Source: an uncultured Celeribacter sp. (GTDB lineage Bacteria > Pseudomonadota > Alphaproteobacteria > Rhodobacterales > Rhodobacteraceae). From it: a stretch of DNA of 64,000 nt. Positions within the stretch are counted from its first letter, which is position 1, and the number at the start of each line of letters is the position of its first letter. Shown piece by piece: positions 1 through 8,900 of this stretch. The notes below the pieces were generated by a model. The model made no database searches. It saw only the letters and a list, made by a program, of their open reading frames with translations, and was not told the DNA's origin. The DNA lies in contig NZ_OY781106.1 in the NCBI RefSeq assembly GCF_963676475.1, positions 124,001 to 188,000 on the forward strand, read 5' to 3'. The position numbers and the translations under genes were made by a program.

Positions 1-2
1 AT

Positions 3-1463
3 CCTCTGTGGCAGAGCAACCCCTATTTCAACTTTCTCAAACAGCAATACATGCTCAACGCCGAGGCGATGGAAAACGCCGTCACCGATCTCGAGGGGCT
101 GGATGCGCGGGATCGCAGGCGGGTGGATTATTTCACCCGGCAGATCATCGACATGATGTCGCCGACGAATTTCCTCGCGACCAACCCGGACGCGTTGCAG
201 CACGCGCTGGAGACCGATGGCGAGAGCCTTGTGAAGGGGCTGGAGAACCTCGTGCGCGACCTGGAGGATCACCACGGCGAGATGATCGTGAATCTCGCCG
301 ATAAAGAAGCTTTCGAGGTGGGCCGGAATATCGGCACCTCCGAAGGCTCGGTGGTGTTTCGCAACCGCATGTTCGAACTGATCCAATATGCGCCACGGAC
401 CGAAGAAGTGCATAAGACGCCGCTTTTGATCTTTCCGCCCTGGATCAACAAATTCTACATTCTCGACCTGCGCGAACAGAACTCGCTGATCAAATGGATC
501 ACGGAACAGGGCTACACTGTTTTCGTCGTCTCCTGGGTCAACCCGAATGAGGGCTATGCCGATGTGCGCATGGATGACTATGTCGAAGAGGGGTTCCTGA
601 CCGCCATCGAGCAGGTCAAAAAGATCACGTCGGAGCCGAAGGTCAACGTGATTGGCTATTGCATCGCGGGCACGACCCTGTCGATCACGCTGGGCCTGAT
701 GAAACAACGCGGCGATACGTCGGTGAAATCCGCGACCTTCTTTACGACGCTCACGGATTTCTCCGATCAGGGCGAGGTGGGCGTGTTCCTAGATGACGAT
801 TTCGTCGATGGGATCGAGGCGGAGGCCAAACGCACCGGCCTGATGAAATCGCTATACATGAATCGGACGTTTTCCTATCTGCGCTCCAACGACCTGATCT
901 ATCAGCCCGCCATTCGCAGCTATATGATGGGGGAGGCGCCGCCCGCCTTCGATCTGTTGTATTGGAACGGCGACGCGACCAACCTTCCGGGCAAGATGGC
1001 GGTGCAATACTTGCGGGGTCTCTGTCAACGCGATGAGCTGGCCACCACGGGATTCCCGATTTGCGGCACCACGGTGCATCTTTCGGACGTCACTGTGCCG
1101 CTTTGTGCCATCGGTTGCGAGACCGATCACATTGCGGCCTGGGACAGTTCCTACAATGGCATTCGCCAGATGGGCTCGAAGAACAAGACCTTCATTCTGT
1201 CCGAGAGCGGCCACATCGCCGGGATCGTCAATCCGCCGTCGAAAAAGAAATATGGCCATTACACCAACACGGACCTGAGCTTGTCTCCGCAAGAGTGGAA
1301 GGCCGGGGCGCAGTTCCATCAAGGCTCCTGGTGGCCGCGTTGGGAGAAATGGCTGCACGCGCGGTCCGGCAAGATGGTCCCTGCGCGTCAGCCCGGCGAT
1401 TCGGGGGCGGAAATCCTCGGTCCGGCACCGGGGAATTACGTCAAATCCCAAGCGACGCCCTGA
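3..1463 (+). CDS. phaC: Class I poly(3-hydroxyalkanoate) polymerase PhaC, 5' partial
   Basis: Polymerises hydroxyacyl-CoA into PHA storage granules at the granule surface. The open frame already runs from the first bases of the window, so the true start lies upstream; 486 residues are visible, against roughly 600 for the family. The alpha/beta-hydrolase core shows the synthase lipase-like box GYCIAG, whose Cys codon at 660-662 is the nucleophile. Downstream are GCETDH, which carries the Asp, and ESGHIAG, which carries the catalytic His. Phasin and PhaR genes follow on the same strand, the usual Rhodobacterales order. The ATG at 51 is internal, not the start. Identification is secure; only the N-terminus is missing. 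Confidence 0.96.
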   Translation, partial: PLWQSNPYFNFLKQQYMLNAEAMENAVTDLEGLDARDRRRVDYFTRQIIDMMSPTNFLATNPDALQHALETDGESLVKGLENLVRDLEDHHGEMIVNLADKEAFEVGRNIGTSEGSVVFRNRMFELIQYAPRTEEVHKTPLLIFPPWINKFYILDLREQNSLIKWITEQGYTVFVVSWVNPNEGYADVRMDDYVEEGFLTAIEQVKKITSEPKVNVIGYCIAGTTLSITLGLMKQRGDTSVKSATFFTTLTDFSDQGEVGVFLDDDFVDGIEAEAKRTGLMKSLYMNRTFSYLRSNDLIYQPAIRSYMMGEAPPAFDLLYWNGDATNLPGKMAVQYLRGLCQRDELATTGFPICGTTVHLSDVTVPLCAIGCETDHIAAWDSSYNGIRQMGSKNKTFILSESGHIAGIVNPPSKKKYGHYTNTDLSLSPQEWKAGAQFHQGSWWPRWEKWLHARSGKMVPARQPGDSGAEILGPAPGNYVKSQATP

Positions 1464-1526
1464 CATCTCTGACGTTACGTCACAGCAAGTGCCTGAAATC
1501 TCGATATTTCTCGTCAATTGCCGCGG

Positions 1527-1580
1527 TGCAGCATAAATCACTTGATTTTCTGCGCTGCGGCATGCATATTGTTTGTGCAG
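1527..1580 (+). promoter_or_regulatory. phaP promoter with TGC-rich candidate PhaR operator
   Basis: A plausible sigma-70-type promoter reads TTGATT (1542-1547), a 17-base spacer, then CATATT (1565-1570), about 110 bases before phaP. The same stretch holds five TGC triplets, including CTGCGCTGC within the spacer. PhaR of Paracoccus denitrificans is known to bind TGC-rich sequences at the phasin promoter. Placing the operator here is inference from position and composition. Confidence 0.45.
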
Positions 1581-1679
1581 ACGCGAACTGAACAGGCGTT
1601 CAGAAGCGCAGACCAAAGCGAAAACCCGTGCCAGACCGGTAGGGGCCGATTTCGCAAAATGCCAGAAGGACACCGAGAT

Positions 1680-2123
1680 ATGGCCAAGACCGACGATTTT
1701 TCGAAGATGATGAAAGACATGATGGGCTCTTTCCCGATTGACATGTCTGCGATGCAGGAGAGCTTCAAAACCCAAGCCTCCCTCGCAGAAAAAATGTCCA
1801 AAGTGGCGATCGAAGCCGCCGAGAAATCCACTGAGATTTCCTCGAAATGGACCAAGGAAACCCTGACCAAAGTCTCCGAAATCACCACCGTGAAAGAAGA
1901 GCCGACCGATTACACCAAGGCAATGACCGATTTCGCCTCCTCGCAAGCCGAAATGGCCGCCGAGAACATGGCCGCCTTTGCCGAAGTCGCCAAGAAAGTT
2001 CAGATGGAAACCGTCGAACTGATGCTGGCCGCTGGCAAAGACATGGGCGAAGACATGACCGCCGCTGCCAAAAAAGCGACGGATGAAATGACCAAAGCCG
2101 CGAAAAAAGCGACGGCGAAGTAA
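1680..2123 (+). CDS. phaP: Phasin family protein (PHA granule-associated)
   Basis: Small amphipathic helical protein that coats PHA granules. The 147 residues are Ala/Lys/Glu/Met-rich, with no signal peptide, no predicted membrane span and a lysine-rich AAKKATDEMTKAAKKA-type tail, as in alphaproteobacterial phasins. The ATG at 1680 is chosen because AGAAGGA (1664-1670) sits nine bases upstream; an in-frame ATG at 1659 and a longer open frame from 1518 lack such a site. It lies between phaC and phaR and ends before a strong terminator, so it is probably transcribed abundantly from its own promoter. The family call rests on composition plus neighbours and is confident. Confidence 0.9.
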   Translation: MAKTDDFSKMMKDMMGSFPIDMSAMQESFKTQASLAEKMSKVAIEAAEKSTEISSKWTKETLTKVSEITTVKEEPTDYTKAMTDFASSQAEMAAENMAAFAEVAKKVQMETVELMLAAGKDMGEDMTAAAKKATDEMTKAAKKATAK

Positions 2124-2189
2124 ACGTTAGACGTCAGTACGAGTAACCTCTCCGCATTTTTTCCTCCTCCCTGAAAATGTGGATCGCGA

Positions 2190-2222
2190 AACGGGCCTCT
2201 CTCCTCAGAGGCCCGTTTTTTG
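2190..2222 (+). terminator. Intrinsic terminator after phaP
   Basis: An inverted repeat, ACGGGCCTCT pairing with AGAGGCCCGT around a short CTCCTC loop, is followed by six T. It separates highly expressed phaP from phaR. Confidence 0.88.
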
Positions 2223-2343
2223 TGTCGACAGCCAGGCGGCCCAGAGCTTGGTTGCGTTAACATTTCTGGCCGGATTTCTTTTGCTTTTGCAGCATCGCTC
2301 GCTTAGGCTCGTTTCATTGCCAATAAAGGGAGGGGAGCCCAAT

Positions 2344-2904
2344 ATGGCCACAGATAAAAAAACTGCGGATACCTCTGCGCCGCTGCTGATCAAACGCTAC
2401 GCGTCCCGGCGGCTTTATAACACGGAAACCTCGGATTACGTGACGCTCGAAGACATCGCGGGATTTATCCGCGAGGGGCGTGACGTGCAGATCGTCGACC
2501 TGAAATCCGGTGATGACCTGACCCGTCAATATCTTTTGCAAATCATCGCCGAGCATGAAAGCCGCGGCGAAAATGTGCTGCCTTTAGGCGTTCTGACCGA
2601 TCTGGTGCGCAGCTATACGACCGATATTCAGTCCGTCGTCCCGGAATTTCTGGCGCAAAGCTTCGACATGCTGCGTCAGGGCCAAGAGCAGATGATGCAG
2701 AATTTCGGTACGCAAATCCCGGGCTTCGAAGCACTTCAAGCGCAACAAGAGGCCTTTCTCAAAGCGATGACTGGTGGTCTGGCGGGGGGCATGGGGCAAA
2801 ACTGGTCGGGTCCGAGTGCTGAGCCGGAAGAGACCAAGGAAGACCTGAGCGAGATCAAGAAACAGCTCGCCGATCTTCAGGACAAGCTTTCGAAGATGAA
2901 ATAA
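2344..2904 (+). CDS. phaR: Polyhydroxyalkanoate synthesis repressor PhaR
   Basis: DNA- and PHA-binding repressor of phasin genes and of itself. The 186 residues begin with the PHB/PHA accumulation-regulator DNA-binding domain (about residues 15-75), recognisable by KRYASRRLYNTETSDYVTL and a DLTRQYLLQII stretch. A second accumulation domain with VPEFLAQSFDMLR follows, then a charged coiled tail. The ATG at 2344 follows AAAGGGAGGGGA at a proper distance; the frame opens earlier, at 2179, but that part overlaps the phaP terminator. Autoregulation is known for the family, and TTGC-rich bases precede the gene. Confidence 0.94.
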   Translation: MATDKKTADTSAPLLIKRYASRRLYNTETSDYVTLEDIAGFIREGRDVQIVDLKSGDDLTRQYLLQIIAEHESRGENVLPLGVLTDLVRSYTTDIQSVVPEFLAQSFDMLRQGQEQMMQNFGTQIPGFEALQAQQEAFLKAMTGGLAGGMGQNWSGPSAEPEETKEDLSEIKKQLADLQDKLSKMK

Positions 2905-2927
2905 GCGTCCCGTTTTGACACTCATGC

Positions 2928-2962
2928 AAACCCTGATCCCAAGGATCAGGGTTTTCTTTTTT
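2928..2962 (+). terminator. Intrinsic terminator after phaR
   Basis: CCCTGATCC and GGATCAGGG form a hairpin with a three-base loop, followed by a T-rich tail. Confidence 0.88.
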
Positions 2963-3015
2963 CTGTGAGCTTTTTTGAGTATTTAGGGCAGCAAAGGAAA
3001 CGGGAGGCTGTTGGG

Positions 3016-3960
3016 ATGAGTGACAAGGTTGGGCGGTTGACCCTTTGGGGGGTGGAAGTGTTTCTTGCCGTGGCCGAAGAGGGCTCGGTCTCCGCCGCCG
3101 CCAAACGCCTTGGCGCGTCGCCCTCTGCCGTGTCGCAGCAAATCTCTAACTTGGAAACTGCGCTGGGCACCGAGTTGATCAATCGGCGCGAACGCCCGAT
3201 GAGCCTGACGCCAGCGGGGCGCGTGTTGCGCCGCCGGGCGCAAAGCATCCTCTTGGAAGCGGCCCGTGCGCGCTCCGAGATTGCCGGGCTGGATCTCAGC
3301 CATCTGGGCCAGTTGCGGTTGGGGATGGTCGAGGATTTCGAGGCTTCCGTGACGCCGATGATGATCACGCAAATGGCGGATCACCTGACGGAAACGCGGT
3401 TCGAATTGGAGACCGGGCCGTCGCATCGTCTGTTGGATCGGCTGGAAAACCGCGCGCTCGATGTGATCGTGGCGGCGGAACTGGGCGAGAGTGCGGAGTG
3501 GTTCGAGCGGCATCCTTTGTTGCAGGACCCGTTTGTGGCGGTGGTGCCGAAAGGCCAGCATGATGCGCCGGGCAAGCTGCCGCTGATCCAATACACGCGC
3601 CGCCATGTGATGGGGCGGATGTTGGCGGAACATCTGAGCAGTGAGGGGATGACGCTGACGCATCGGTTCGAACTGGACAGTTACCGCGCGATCTTGGCGA
3701 TGGTGGCGCGCGGCTCGGGCTGGACGGTTCTGTCGTCTTTGGGCGTGTTGAACGCCGGGCGCTATGCCGATGAGATCGAGGCCATTCCCTTGCCGGTCGC
3801 ACCGTTGTCGCGGAAAATTTCGCTCACGGTGCGGCGCGACGGGATGTCGGAAATGGCCACTGAAATTGCCCAGCAGTTGGGGCCTTTGTTGCAGGACCAG
3901 GTTGTCGATCCGGTGGTGGCGCAATATCCGTGGCTGGGCGGCTATCTCAAGCTGTTGTAA
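3016..3960 (+). CDS. LysR-family transcriptional regulator
   Basis: 314-residue LysR-type regulator. The N-terminal winged helix-turn-helix occupies about residues 5-65 (EGSVSAAAKRLGASPSAVSQQ, then LETALGTELINRR), followed by a periplasmic-binding-protein-like effector domain. ATG 3016 is preferred because GGGAGG lies eight bases upstream; the frame opens 51 bases earlier. There is no divergent target gene: phaR lies upstream in the same direction and the downstream DegT gene is convergent. The regulon and effector therefore cannot be inferred. The start is preceded by a TTGAGTATTT motif shared with another intergenic region. Confidence 0.9.
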   Translation: MSDKVGRLTLWGVEVFLAVAEEGSVSAAAKRLGASPSAVSQQISNLETALGTELINRRERPMSLTPAGRVLRRRAQSILLEAARARSEIAGLDLSHLGQLRLGMVEDFEASVTPMMITQMADHLTETRFELETGPSHRLLDRLENRALDVIVAAELGESAEWFERHPLLQDPFVAVVPKGQHDAPGKLPLIQYTRRHVMGRMLAEHLSSEGMTLTHRFELDSYRAILAMVARGSGWTVLSSLGVLNAGRYADEIEAIPLPVAPLSRKISLTVRRDGMSEMATEIAQQLGPLLQDQVVDPVVAQYPWLGGYLKLL

Positions 3961-3962
3961 CG

Positions 3963-3994
3963 CAAAACGCCTCCCCGTGCGGGGAGGCGTTTCG
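3963..3994. terminator. Bidirectional terminator between LysR and DegT genes
   Basis: AAACGCCTCCCC and GGGGAGGCGTTT form a perfect hairpin with a GTGC loop, with A and T runs outside, between convergent genes. Confidence 0.88.
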
Positions 3995-4012
3995 AATTCA
4001 TGTGGGGCCGGT

Positions 4013-5215
4013 TTACTCGGCGGCGACTTTCACCGCTTTGACCTCGGCTGCGGCGGAGATCAGCGCGTCGGCGATGAAATCGCAATCCTCTTCGGTCAAC
4101 CGCGCAGGCAGGCGGGTGTCGCAGGCCTTGGACAGCATCTCGCGGGTTTTCGGCAGATCGGGCGTCTCGCCCAGGAATTGCCAGTTCCAGAAGGCCCGTG
4201 CGTTGTCCGTCGAAAGACCGAAGACCTGCACCGACACACCACGCGCTTTCGCGGCATTCTGAAACGCAATGGCGTCTTCGCGGCTGAAATTGACGAGGTT
4301 GAATTGCAGGCTGTCGGGCGCGCGGACCTCTTTGTCGAGCTTGGCGGGCACGGTCAGGAAGGGCGAGCTTTCCAGACGCGCGGCGGTGTAATCGTGGTTG
4401 CGACGACCGTCGGCCACACGACGCGCAACCTCGCCCAGTTGCGGACGCACGAGGGTGGCGGACATGTTTGACAGGCGCGTGTTGTAGAGCGGCAGCTGGT
4501 TCTGCCATTTGGCAAAGGCCTCGGCCAGCGCATTGTCGCGTTGCGGATTGTGTTTGCCCCAATTGTGCTCATAGGCGCCGGACATGATGACGGCGCGGGC
4601 CATGACCTCGGGGTCATCGGTGATCATGATGCCACCTTCGCCCGCGTTCAAAAGCTTGTAGGACTGGAAGGAGAAACAGCCGATCTTGCCGATGGTGCCG
4701 ATATTCTGCCCGTCCCAGACGGTGCCGAGGGAGTGCGCGGCGTCTTCGATCAGCGGAATGTTCTTCGCGTCACAGGCGGCTTTGATCGCATCCATATCGG
4801 AGGTGTGACCCCGCATGTGGGAGATCATCACGGCATCGGCATCCTCGATCTTGGCGTGGAAATCGTCGAGGTCGATGCGGTAGTTGTCGCCGCATTCCAC
4901 GAGCACCGGCTTGCAATCCGCGTGCACGATGGATGACGGCACAGCGGCAAAGGTGAAGGCGGGGATGAGAACCTTGGCGTCGCGCGGCAGGTTCAGCGCC
5001 TTCAGGGACAGGAACAAAGCGGCGGAGCAGGACGCCACGGCGAGGGCATATTTCGCGCCCAGCATCTCGGCGAATTCCTGTTCCAAAAGCGTCACGGGGG
5101 CGTCTTTTGCGGCCGTGTAGCGGAACAGATCGCCGGATTTCAGCAGCTGTTCGACGAGGACGCGCGCCTCTTCCGGGATCGGTTCGGCGTCGTAGACATT
5201 GGGCCCGAGACTCAT
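4013..5215 (-). CDS. DegT/DnrJ/EryC1/StrS-family PLP aminotransferase
   Basis: 400-residue sugar-aminotransferase-like, PLP-dependent enzyme. The Schiff-base lysine is in FQSYKLLNAGEGG (about residue 220), and the glycine-rich GEGG segment is the family signature. The upstream EDAAHSLG and MISHMRGHTSDM segments fit the cofactor-binding fold. Family members usually act on nucleotide-linked keto-sugars, but no sugar-nucleotide or polysaccharide genes are adjacent, so the substrate is unknown. It is transcribed alone on the minus strand, with the terminator of the amine cluster upstream and a bidirectional terminator at its end. Confidence 0.9.
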   Translation of the reverse strand: MSLGPNVYDAEPIPEEARVLVEQLLKSGDLFRYTAAKDAPVTLLEQEFAEMLGAKYALAVASCSAALFLSLKALNLPRDAKVLIPAFTFAAVPSSIVHADCKPVLVECGDNYRIDLDDFHAKIEDADAVMISHMRGHTSDMDAIKAACDAKNIPLIEDAAHSLGTVWDGQNIGTIGKIGCFSFQSYKLLNAGEGGIMITDDPEVMARAVIMSGAYEHNWGKHNPQRDNALAEAFAKWQNQLPLYNTRLSNMSATLVRPQLGEVARRVADGRRNHDYTAARLESSPFLTVPAKLDKEVRAPDSLQFNLVNFSREDAIAFQNAAKARGVSVQVFGLSTDNARAFWNWQFLGETPDLPKTREMLSKACDTRLPARLTEEDCDFIADALISAAAEVKAVKVAAE

Positions 5216-5347
5216 ATTTTCACCTTTTTGAAATTCTTCTTTCAGATTTACTGTAAGTGTTCGGCTGTGAAAAATCTAGTGCCCTGCGTCAGAGGCGGCG
5301 GAATTTCGCAAAAAATTCACAAGCTGCGGCGCGGTGTGACTGGGCAT

Positions 5348-5371
5348 GAAAAAGGGGCCCGAAGGCCCCTG
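5348..5371 (-). terminator. Terminator of the amine-utilisation cluster
   Basis: On the minus strand, AGGGGCC and GGCCCCT enclose a TTCG tetraloop and are followed by five T, just downstream of the last gene of the cluster. Confidence 0.85.
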
Positions 5372-5389
5372 ATTTCGGACGCGATGCCC

Positions 5390-6742
5390 TCAGACATTGA
5401 GCAAAAGATGCTCGCGCTCCCAAGGGCTGATGACCTGAAGATAGGCATCGTTTTCGGCGCGTTTGACCTGAAGATAGACGCGAACGAAATCCGACCCCAA
5501 AACGTCATGCATCTGCGTGGCGCTTTCCAAAAGATCAAGCGCGCGGGACAGCGTGTCCGGGATGCCATCGGCGGAGGCATAAGCGTCACCGATATATTCC
5601 GCACGCGGCTCGCGGCGCTCAATGAGGCCGAGATAGCCACAGGCCAGAGAGGCCGCGATCGACAGATAGGGGTTCACATCCATGCCCGGCAGACGGTTCT
5701 CGATCCGCCGTGCCTCGGGGCCAGAGATCGGCACACGCAGCCCGGTGGTGCGGTTGTCGCGGCCCCATTCGAGGTTAATGGGCGCGGCGAAATCGCGGAC
5801 GTAGCGGCGATAGCTGTTCACATAGGGCGCATGCATCGCGATAGCGGCGGGCGTGTGGTTTTGCAGCCCTGCAATGAAATGCATGAAGGCCTCGGATTCC
5901 GAGCCGTCCGGGTTGGAGAAAATATTCTCGCCCGTGTTGATGTCCACGACCGAGTGGTGGATGTGCATCGCCGATCCCGGCTCGTCCTGAATGGGTTTCG
6001 CCATGAAGGTCGCGAAACAATCGTGACGCAGGGCGGCCTCGCGAATGAGCCGTTTGAAATAGAACATCTCATCGGCCAGTTTGACCGGATCGCCATGGCG
6101 CAGGTTCATTTCGATCTGACCGGCGCCGCCTTCCTGGAGGATGCCGTCGATCTCAAGGCCCTGCGCCTCGGCAAAGTCGTAGATGTCGTCAATAATGGGC
6201 CCGTATTCGTCCACCGCCGACATGGAATAGGCCTGACGCTGGGCCGCGCGGCGACCTGTGCGGCCAATCGGCGGTTCGACCGGCTGGTTCGGGTCGACGT
6301 TGCGGGCGACGAGAAAGAATTCCATCTCAGGTGCGACAATCGGGTCCCAGCCCTGATCGTGGTAAAGCTGAACCACACGTTTCAACACGTTGCGCGGGGC
6401 CGTGGGCACCATTTCACCCTGTTGATCCAGCACATCGTGGATGACCTGAAGCGTCAGATCCCCAGTCCAGGGCGCGGCCGTGGCGGTCTCAAAGTCCGGG
6501 ACCAGCACCATGTCCGGTTCGGTGAAAGGCGCCTCGGCGTCATCGACCCAATCGCCGTTGATGGTCTGAAGGAAGATCGAATTCGGCAGGTAGAAATGCG
6601 ACTGTTTGGCGAATTTCGCGGCTGGCATGGCCTTGCCACGGGCGATGCCGGACAGATCGGCGACGATGCATTCCACCTCATCGAGCCTGCGCCCGTCGAG
6701 ATATTCCAAAGCGGCTTCGGGCAGTTGGTCGAGAAACTCCAT
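5390..6742 (-). CDS. Glutamine synthetase-like gamma-glutamyl-amine ligase (PuuA type)
   Basis: 450 residues. Predicted to ligate glutamate to an amine with ATP, as PuuA does with putrescine. Glutamine-synthetase family features are present: PEMEFFLV, GGAGQIEMNL, SAMHIHHSV, RDNRTTGLRVP and NRLPGMDVNPYL, which cover the metal, ATP and glutamate sites. The length and the N-terminal DLSGIARGKAMP resemble the PuuA/GlnA3 branch rather than the housekeeping synthetase. The start overlaps the stop of the amidotransferase gene by one base (TGATG), so the two are translationally coupled. The amine substrate is not determined; putrescine is only the best-known example. Confidence 0.88.
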   Translation of the reverse strand: MEFLDQLPEAALEYLDGRRLDEVECIVADLSGIARGKAMPAAKFAKQSHFYLPNSIFLQTINGDWVDDAEAPFTEPDMVLVPDFETATAAPWTGDLTLQVIHDVLDQQGEMVPTAPRNVLKRVVQLYHDQGWDPIVAPEMEFFLVARNVDPNQPVEPPIGRTGRRAAQRQAYSMSAVDEYGPIIDDIYDFAEAQGLEIDGILQEGGAGQIEMNLRHGDPVKLADEMFYFKRLIREAALRHDCFATFMAKPIQDEPGSAMHIHHSVVDINTGENIFSNPDGSESEAFMHFIAGLQNHTPAAIAMHAPYVNSYRRYVRDFAAPINLEWGRDNRTTGLRVPISGPEARRIENRLPGMDVNPYLSIAASLACGYLGLIERREPRAEYIGDAYASADGIPDTLSRALDLLESATQMHDVLGSDFVRVYLQVKRAENDAYLQVISPWEREHLLLNV

Positions 6743-7437
6743 CAGATCAGGGCCTCCCGCCCTTGCTCGAGAAACGCGGCCATGAGATCGGCGAAGCGTT
6801 TGTCATCGGTCGGTTTGTCGTTTTCATCTTTCGCCCGCGCGATCAGATCGGCGGGGTAGGCGGGGTCATTCGCGCGTGCCTTGAGGTAGTCGGCGATGAT
6901 CGCCGGGCGGAGTTCCGGGTGCGGTTGGATGGTCAGGATGCTGTCATCATAGACCAGCGCTGCGTTGGTGCAAAAATCATTGCCGCCCAGCACCTCTGCG
7001 CCTTCGGGCAGGCGGGTGACCTGATCCTGATGCCAAGCGTTCAGGTGAATATGTCCCAAAGGCGGGATGTCATACGCCTGCCGCCCAAGCGCCCAGCCGC
7101 CTGCGTATTTCTCGACCGTGCCGCCGAGAGCCTGGGCGATGATCTGATGGCCGAAACAGATGCCCAACATCCGGCGGCCAGAGGCATGGATGTCGCGGAT
7201 CAACTCTTCGAGCGGTGTGATGAAAGGGTGATCCTCATAGGCGCCGTGTTTCGAGCCGGTCAAAAGCCAGGCGTCGGCGTCCTCGGGGCCTTTCGGGAAG
7301 TCCATATGCTCGACGTCCCAATATTCGTAGGAAAAATCCGAGCGATCAAACAGGCGTTTGAACATCAATGGAAAATCCCCGTGAATTTGCGCGACGGGGT
7401 CAGGCGCGTGTCCGCATTGCAGAATGCCGAGTTTCAT
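6742..7437 (-). CDS. Class I glutamine amidotransferase (gamma-glutamyl hydrolase-like)
   Basis: 231-residue GATase1 fold with nucleophile Cys in GICFGHQ (about residue 97) and QPHPE near residue 175 for the His-Glu pair. Stand-alone members of this class next to PuuA-like ligases are likely to release glutamate from gamma-glutamylated intermediates or to act on related amides. E. coli PuuD does this but belongs to a different amidotransferase subfamily, so the analogy is functional inference. It sits between the two ligase genes; a TTTGATCAAA palindrome lies about 82-93 bases upstream. Confidence 0.85.
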   Translation of the reverse strand: MKLGILQCGHAPDPVAQIHGDFPLMFKRLFDRSDFSYEYWDVEHMDFPKGPEDADAWLLTGSKHGAYEDHPFITPLEELIRDIHASGRRMLGICFGHQIIAQALGGTVEKYAGGWALGRQAYDIPPLGHIHLNAWHQDQVTRLPEGAEVLGGNDFCTNAALVYDDSILTIQPHPELRPAIIADYLKARANDPAYPADLIARAKDENDKPTDDKRFADLMAAFLEQGREALI

Positions 7438-7518
7438 AAGTCACCAAAAGCGTTGGAATGGCCCGACGCTAGCGCTTCGCCGCAGGCCCGACAAGGGGGC
7501 ATGGAGCGAAACGCGAGG

Positions 7519-7530
7519 ATTTGATCAAAT
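7519..7530. promoter_or_regulatory. Palindrome ATTTGATCAAAT upstream of the amidotransferase gene
   Basis: A perfect 12-base palindrome in the 107-base gap after the second ligase gene. The same TTTGATCAAA core occurs at 12285-12294, a similar distance ahead of the transporter ATPase gene. This suggests one regulator for two transcript heads; the regulator is unknown. Confidence 0.5.
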
Positions 7531-7544
7531 ATCTGAAAGCCCGC

Positions 7545-8891
7545 TTAAACCGTGTCCAGATAGAGCTCGACCTGCTCCTCGGGCGTCAGCTCGGCCCAGT
7601 CGCGAAGCTCCTGACGTTTGGTCAGGGTCAAGTTGCGCACCAGTTCCTCGGGGAAGATGCGCTTCATCAAGGGCGAGGCCGCAAAGGTGTCAATCGCGGT
7701 GCCCCAATCGCCGGGCATCTCCGGCAGACCCTGCGCATAGGCGTTGCCGGTGATCGCAGGGGGCGCTGTCATTTCGTCCTCCATGCCGATGAGCGCGGCA
7801 CCCAGAATGGCGGCGATCATCAGATGCGGGTTCACGTCACCGCCTGACACGCGATGCTCGATGCGGCGGGCTTTGTGCGACCCGCCCGGCACGCGCACGG
7901 CGGCCGTGCGGTTGTCATAGCCCCAACAAATCCGCGTCGGCGCATGGGCGCCGGGCACGAGACGGTCGTAGGAATTGCCATGCGGTGCGAACAGAATGGT
8001 CGAATCCGGAATGGCAGACAGGCAACCGGCGATGGCGTGACGCATCATATCGGTGCCCGCCGTCGAGCCATCGTCAAAGATATTGTCGCCGTTCTCATCG
8101 AGCATCGAGAAATGGGTGTGCATGCCGTTGCCGGCATATTCATCATAGGGTTTCGCCATGAAAGAGGCGGCAAACCCGTGTTTGCGGGCGAGGCCTTTGA
8201 CCATCAGCTTGAAGAGCCAGGCATCGTCAGCGGCTTTCAAAGCGTCCGGGGAATGGGCGAGATTGATCTCGAACTGGCCAAGGCCCGCCTCGGAGATCGC
8301 GGTGTCCGCCGGAATGTCCATCGCTTCGCAGGCTTCGAACAGTTCCGAGAAAAAGATGTCGAAGGCATCGAGCGCGCGCAGCGCCAATGTTTCCGCCCCC
8401 GGACGACGTTTGCCGGAGCGCGGCGAGCGGGGCACGCGGAGCTGACGCGAGCTGTCGTCGATCAGGTAGAATTCCAATTCGGTCGCAACAACCGGGGTCA
8501 GGCCTTTTGCCTTGTAGCGGTCGAGCACACGGGCCAGCGCCTGACGCGGGTCACCGTCAAAGGGGCGACCATCCTCGCGGAACATCCACATCGGCAAAAG
8601 TGCGGTCGGCGCGCCCTGAAGCCAAGGCAGCGGCAGAAAGCCGCGTTCGGTCGGCAAAAGCACCCCGTCCTGATCGCCGCTCTCGAACACCAGAGGGCTG
8701 TCCTCAATGTCCTCGCCCCAGATGTCGAGGTTTAGAACCGACAGTGGAAACCGCGTACCTTCGGTTTCGACCTTATCGGCAAACCGCGCCGACATGCGTT
8801 TGCCTCGGGCCTGACCGTTGAGGTCGGCGGCTGCGACGCGAATGGTTTTGACATGGGGGTTCTGGGCAAGCCAGCCGTGAGGGGAGATCAT
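7545..8891 (-). CDS. Second glutamine synthetase-like amine ligase
   Basis: 448-residue paralogue of the ligase at 5390-6742, with ATELEFYLI, EAGLGQFEINL, GMHTHFSM, NRTAAVRVP and HRVSGGDVNPHL motifs. It starts only nine bases after the stop of the inner-membrane permease gene, so it belongs to the transporter operon. The sequence has clearly diverged from the first ligase (for example the added PRSPRSGKRRPG loop), which suggests a different amine or a different step rather than a recent duplication. The reaction (gamma-glutamylation of an amine or amino compound) is inferred from the family; the substrate is unknown. Confidence 0.87.
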   Translation of the reverse strand: MISPHGWLAQNPHVKTIRVAAADLNGQARGKRMSARFADKVETEGTRFPLSVLNLDIWGEDIEDSPLVFESGDQDGVLLPTERGFLPLPWLQGAPTALLPMWMFREDGRPFDGDPRQALARVLDRYKAKGLTPVVATELEFYLIDDSSRQLRVPRSPRSGKRRPGAETLALRALDAFDIFFSELFEACEAMDIPADTAISEAGLGQFEINLAHSPDALKAADDAWLFKLMVKGLARKHGFAASFMAKPYDEYAGNGMHTHFSMLDENGDNIFDDGSTAGTDMMRHAIAGCLSAIPDSTILFAPHGNSYDRLVPGAHAPTRICWGYDNRTAAVRVPGGSHKARRIEHRVSGGDVNPHLMIAAILGAALIGMEDEMTAPPAITGNAYAQGLPEMPGDWGTAIDTFAASPLMKRIFPEELVRNLTLTKRQELRDWAELTPEEQVELYLDTV

Positions 8892-8900
8892 GAAAGCACA

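Noticed and set aside
852..1946. 364-residue minus-strand open frame opposite phaC
   Set aside because: It is antisense to a clear PHA synthase and phasin, with no motifs, and reflects GC codon bias.
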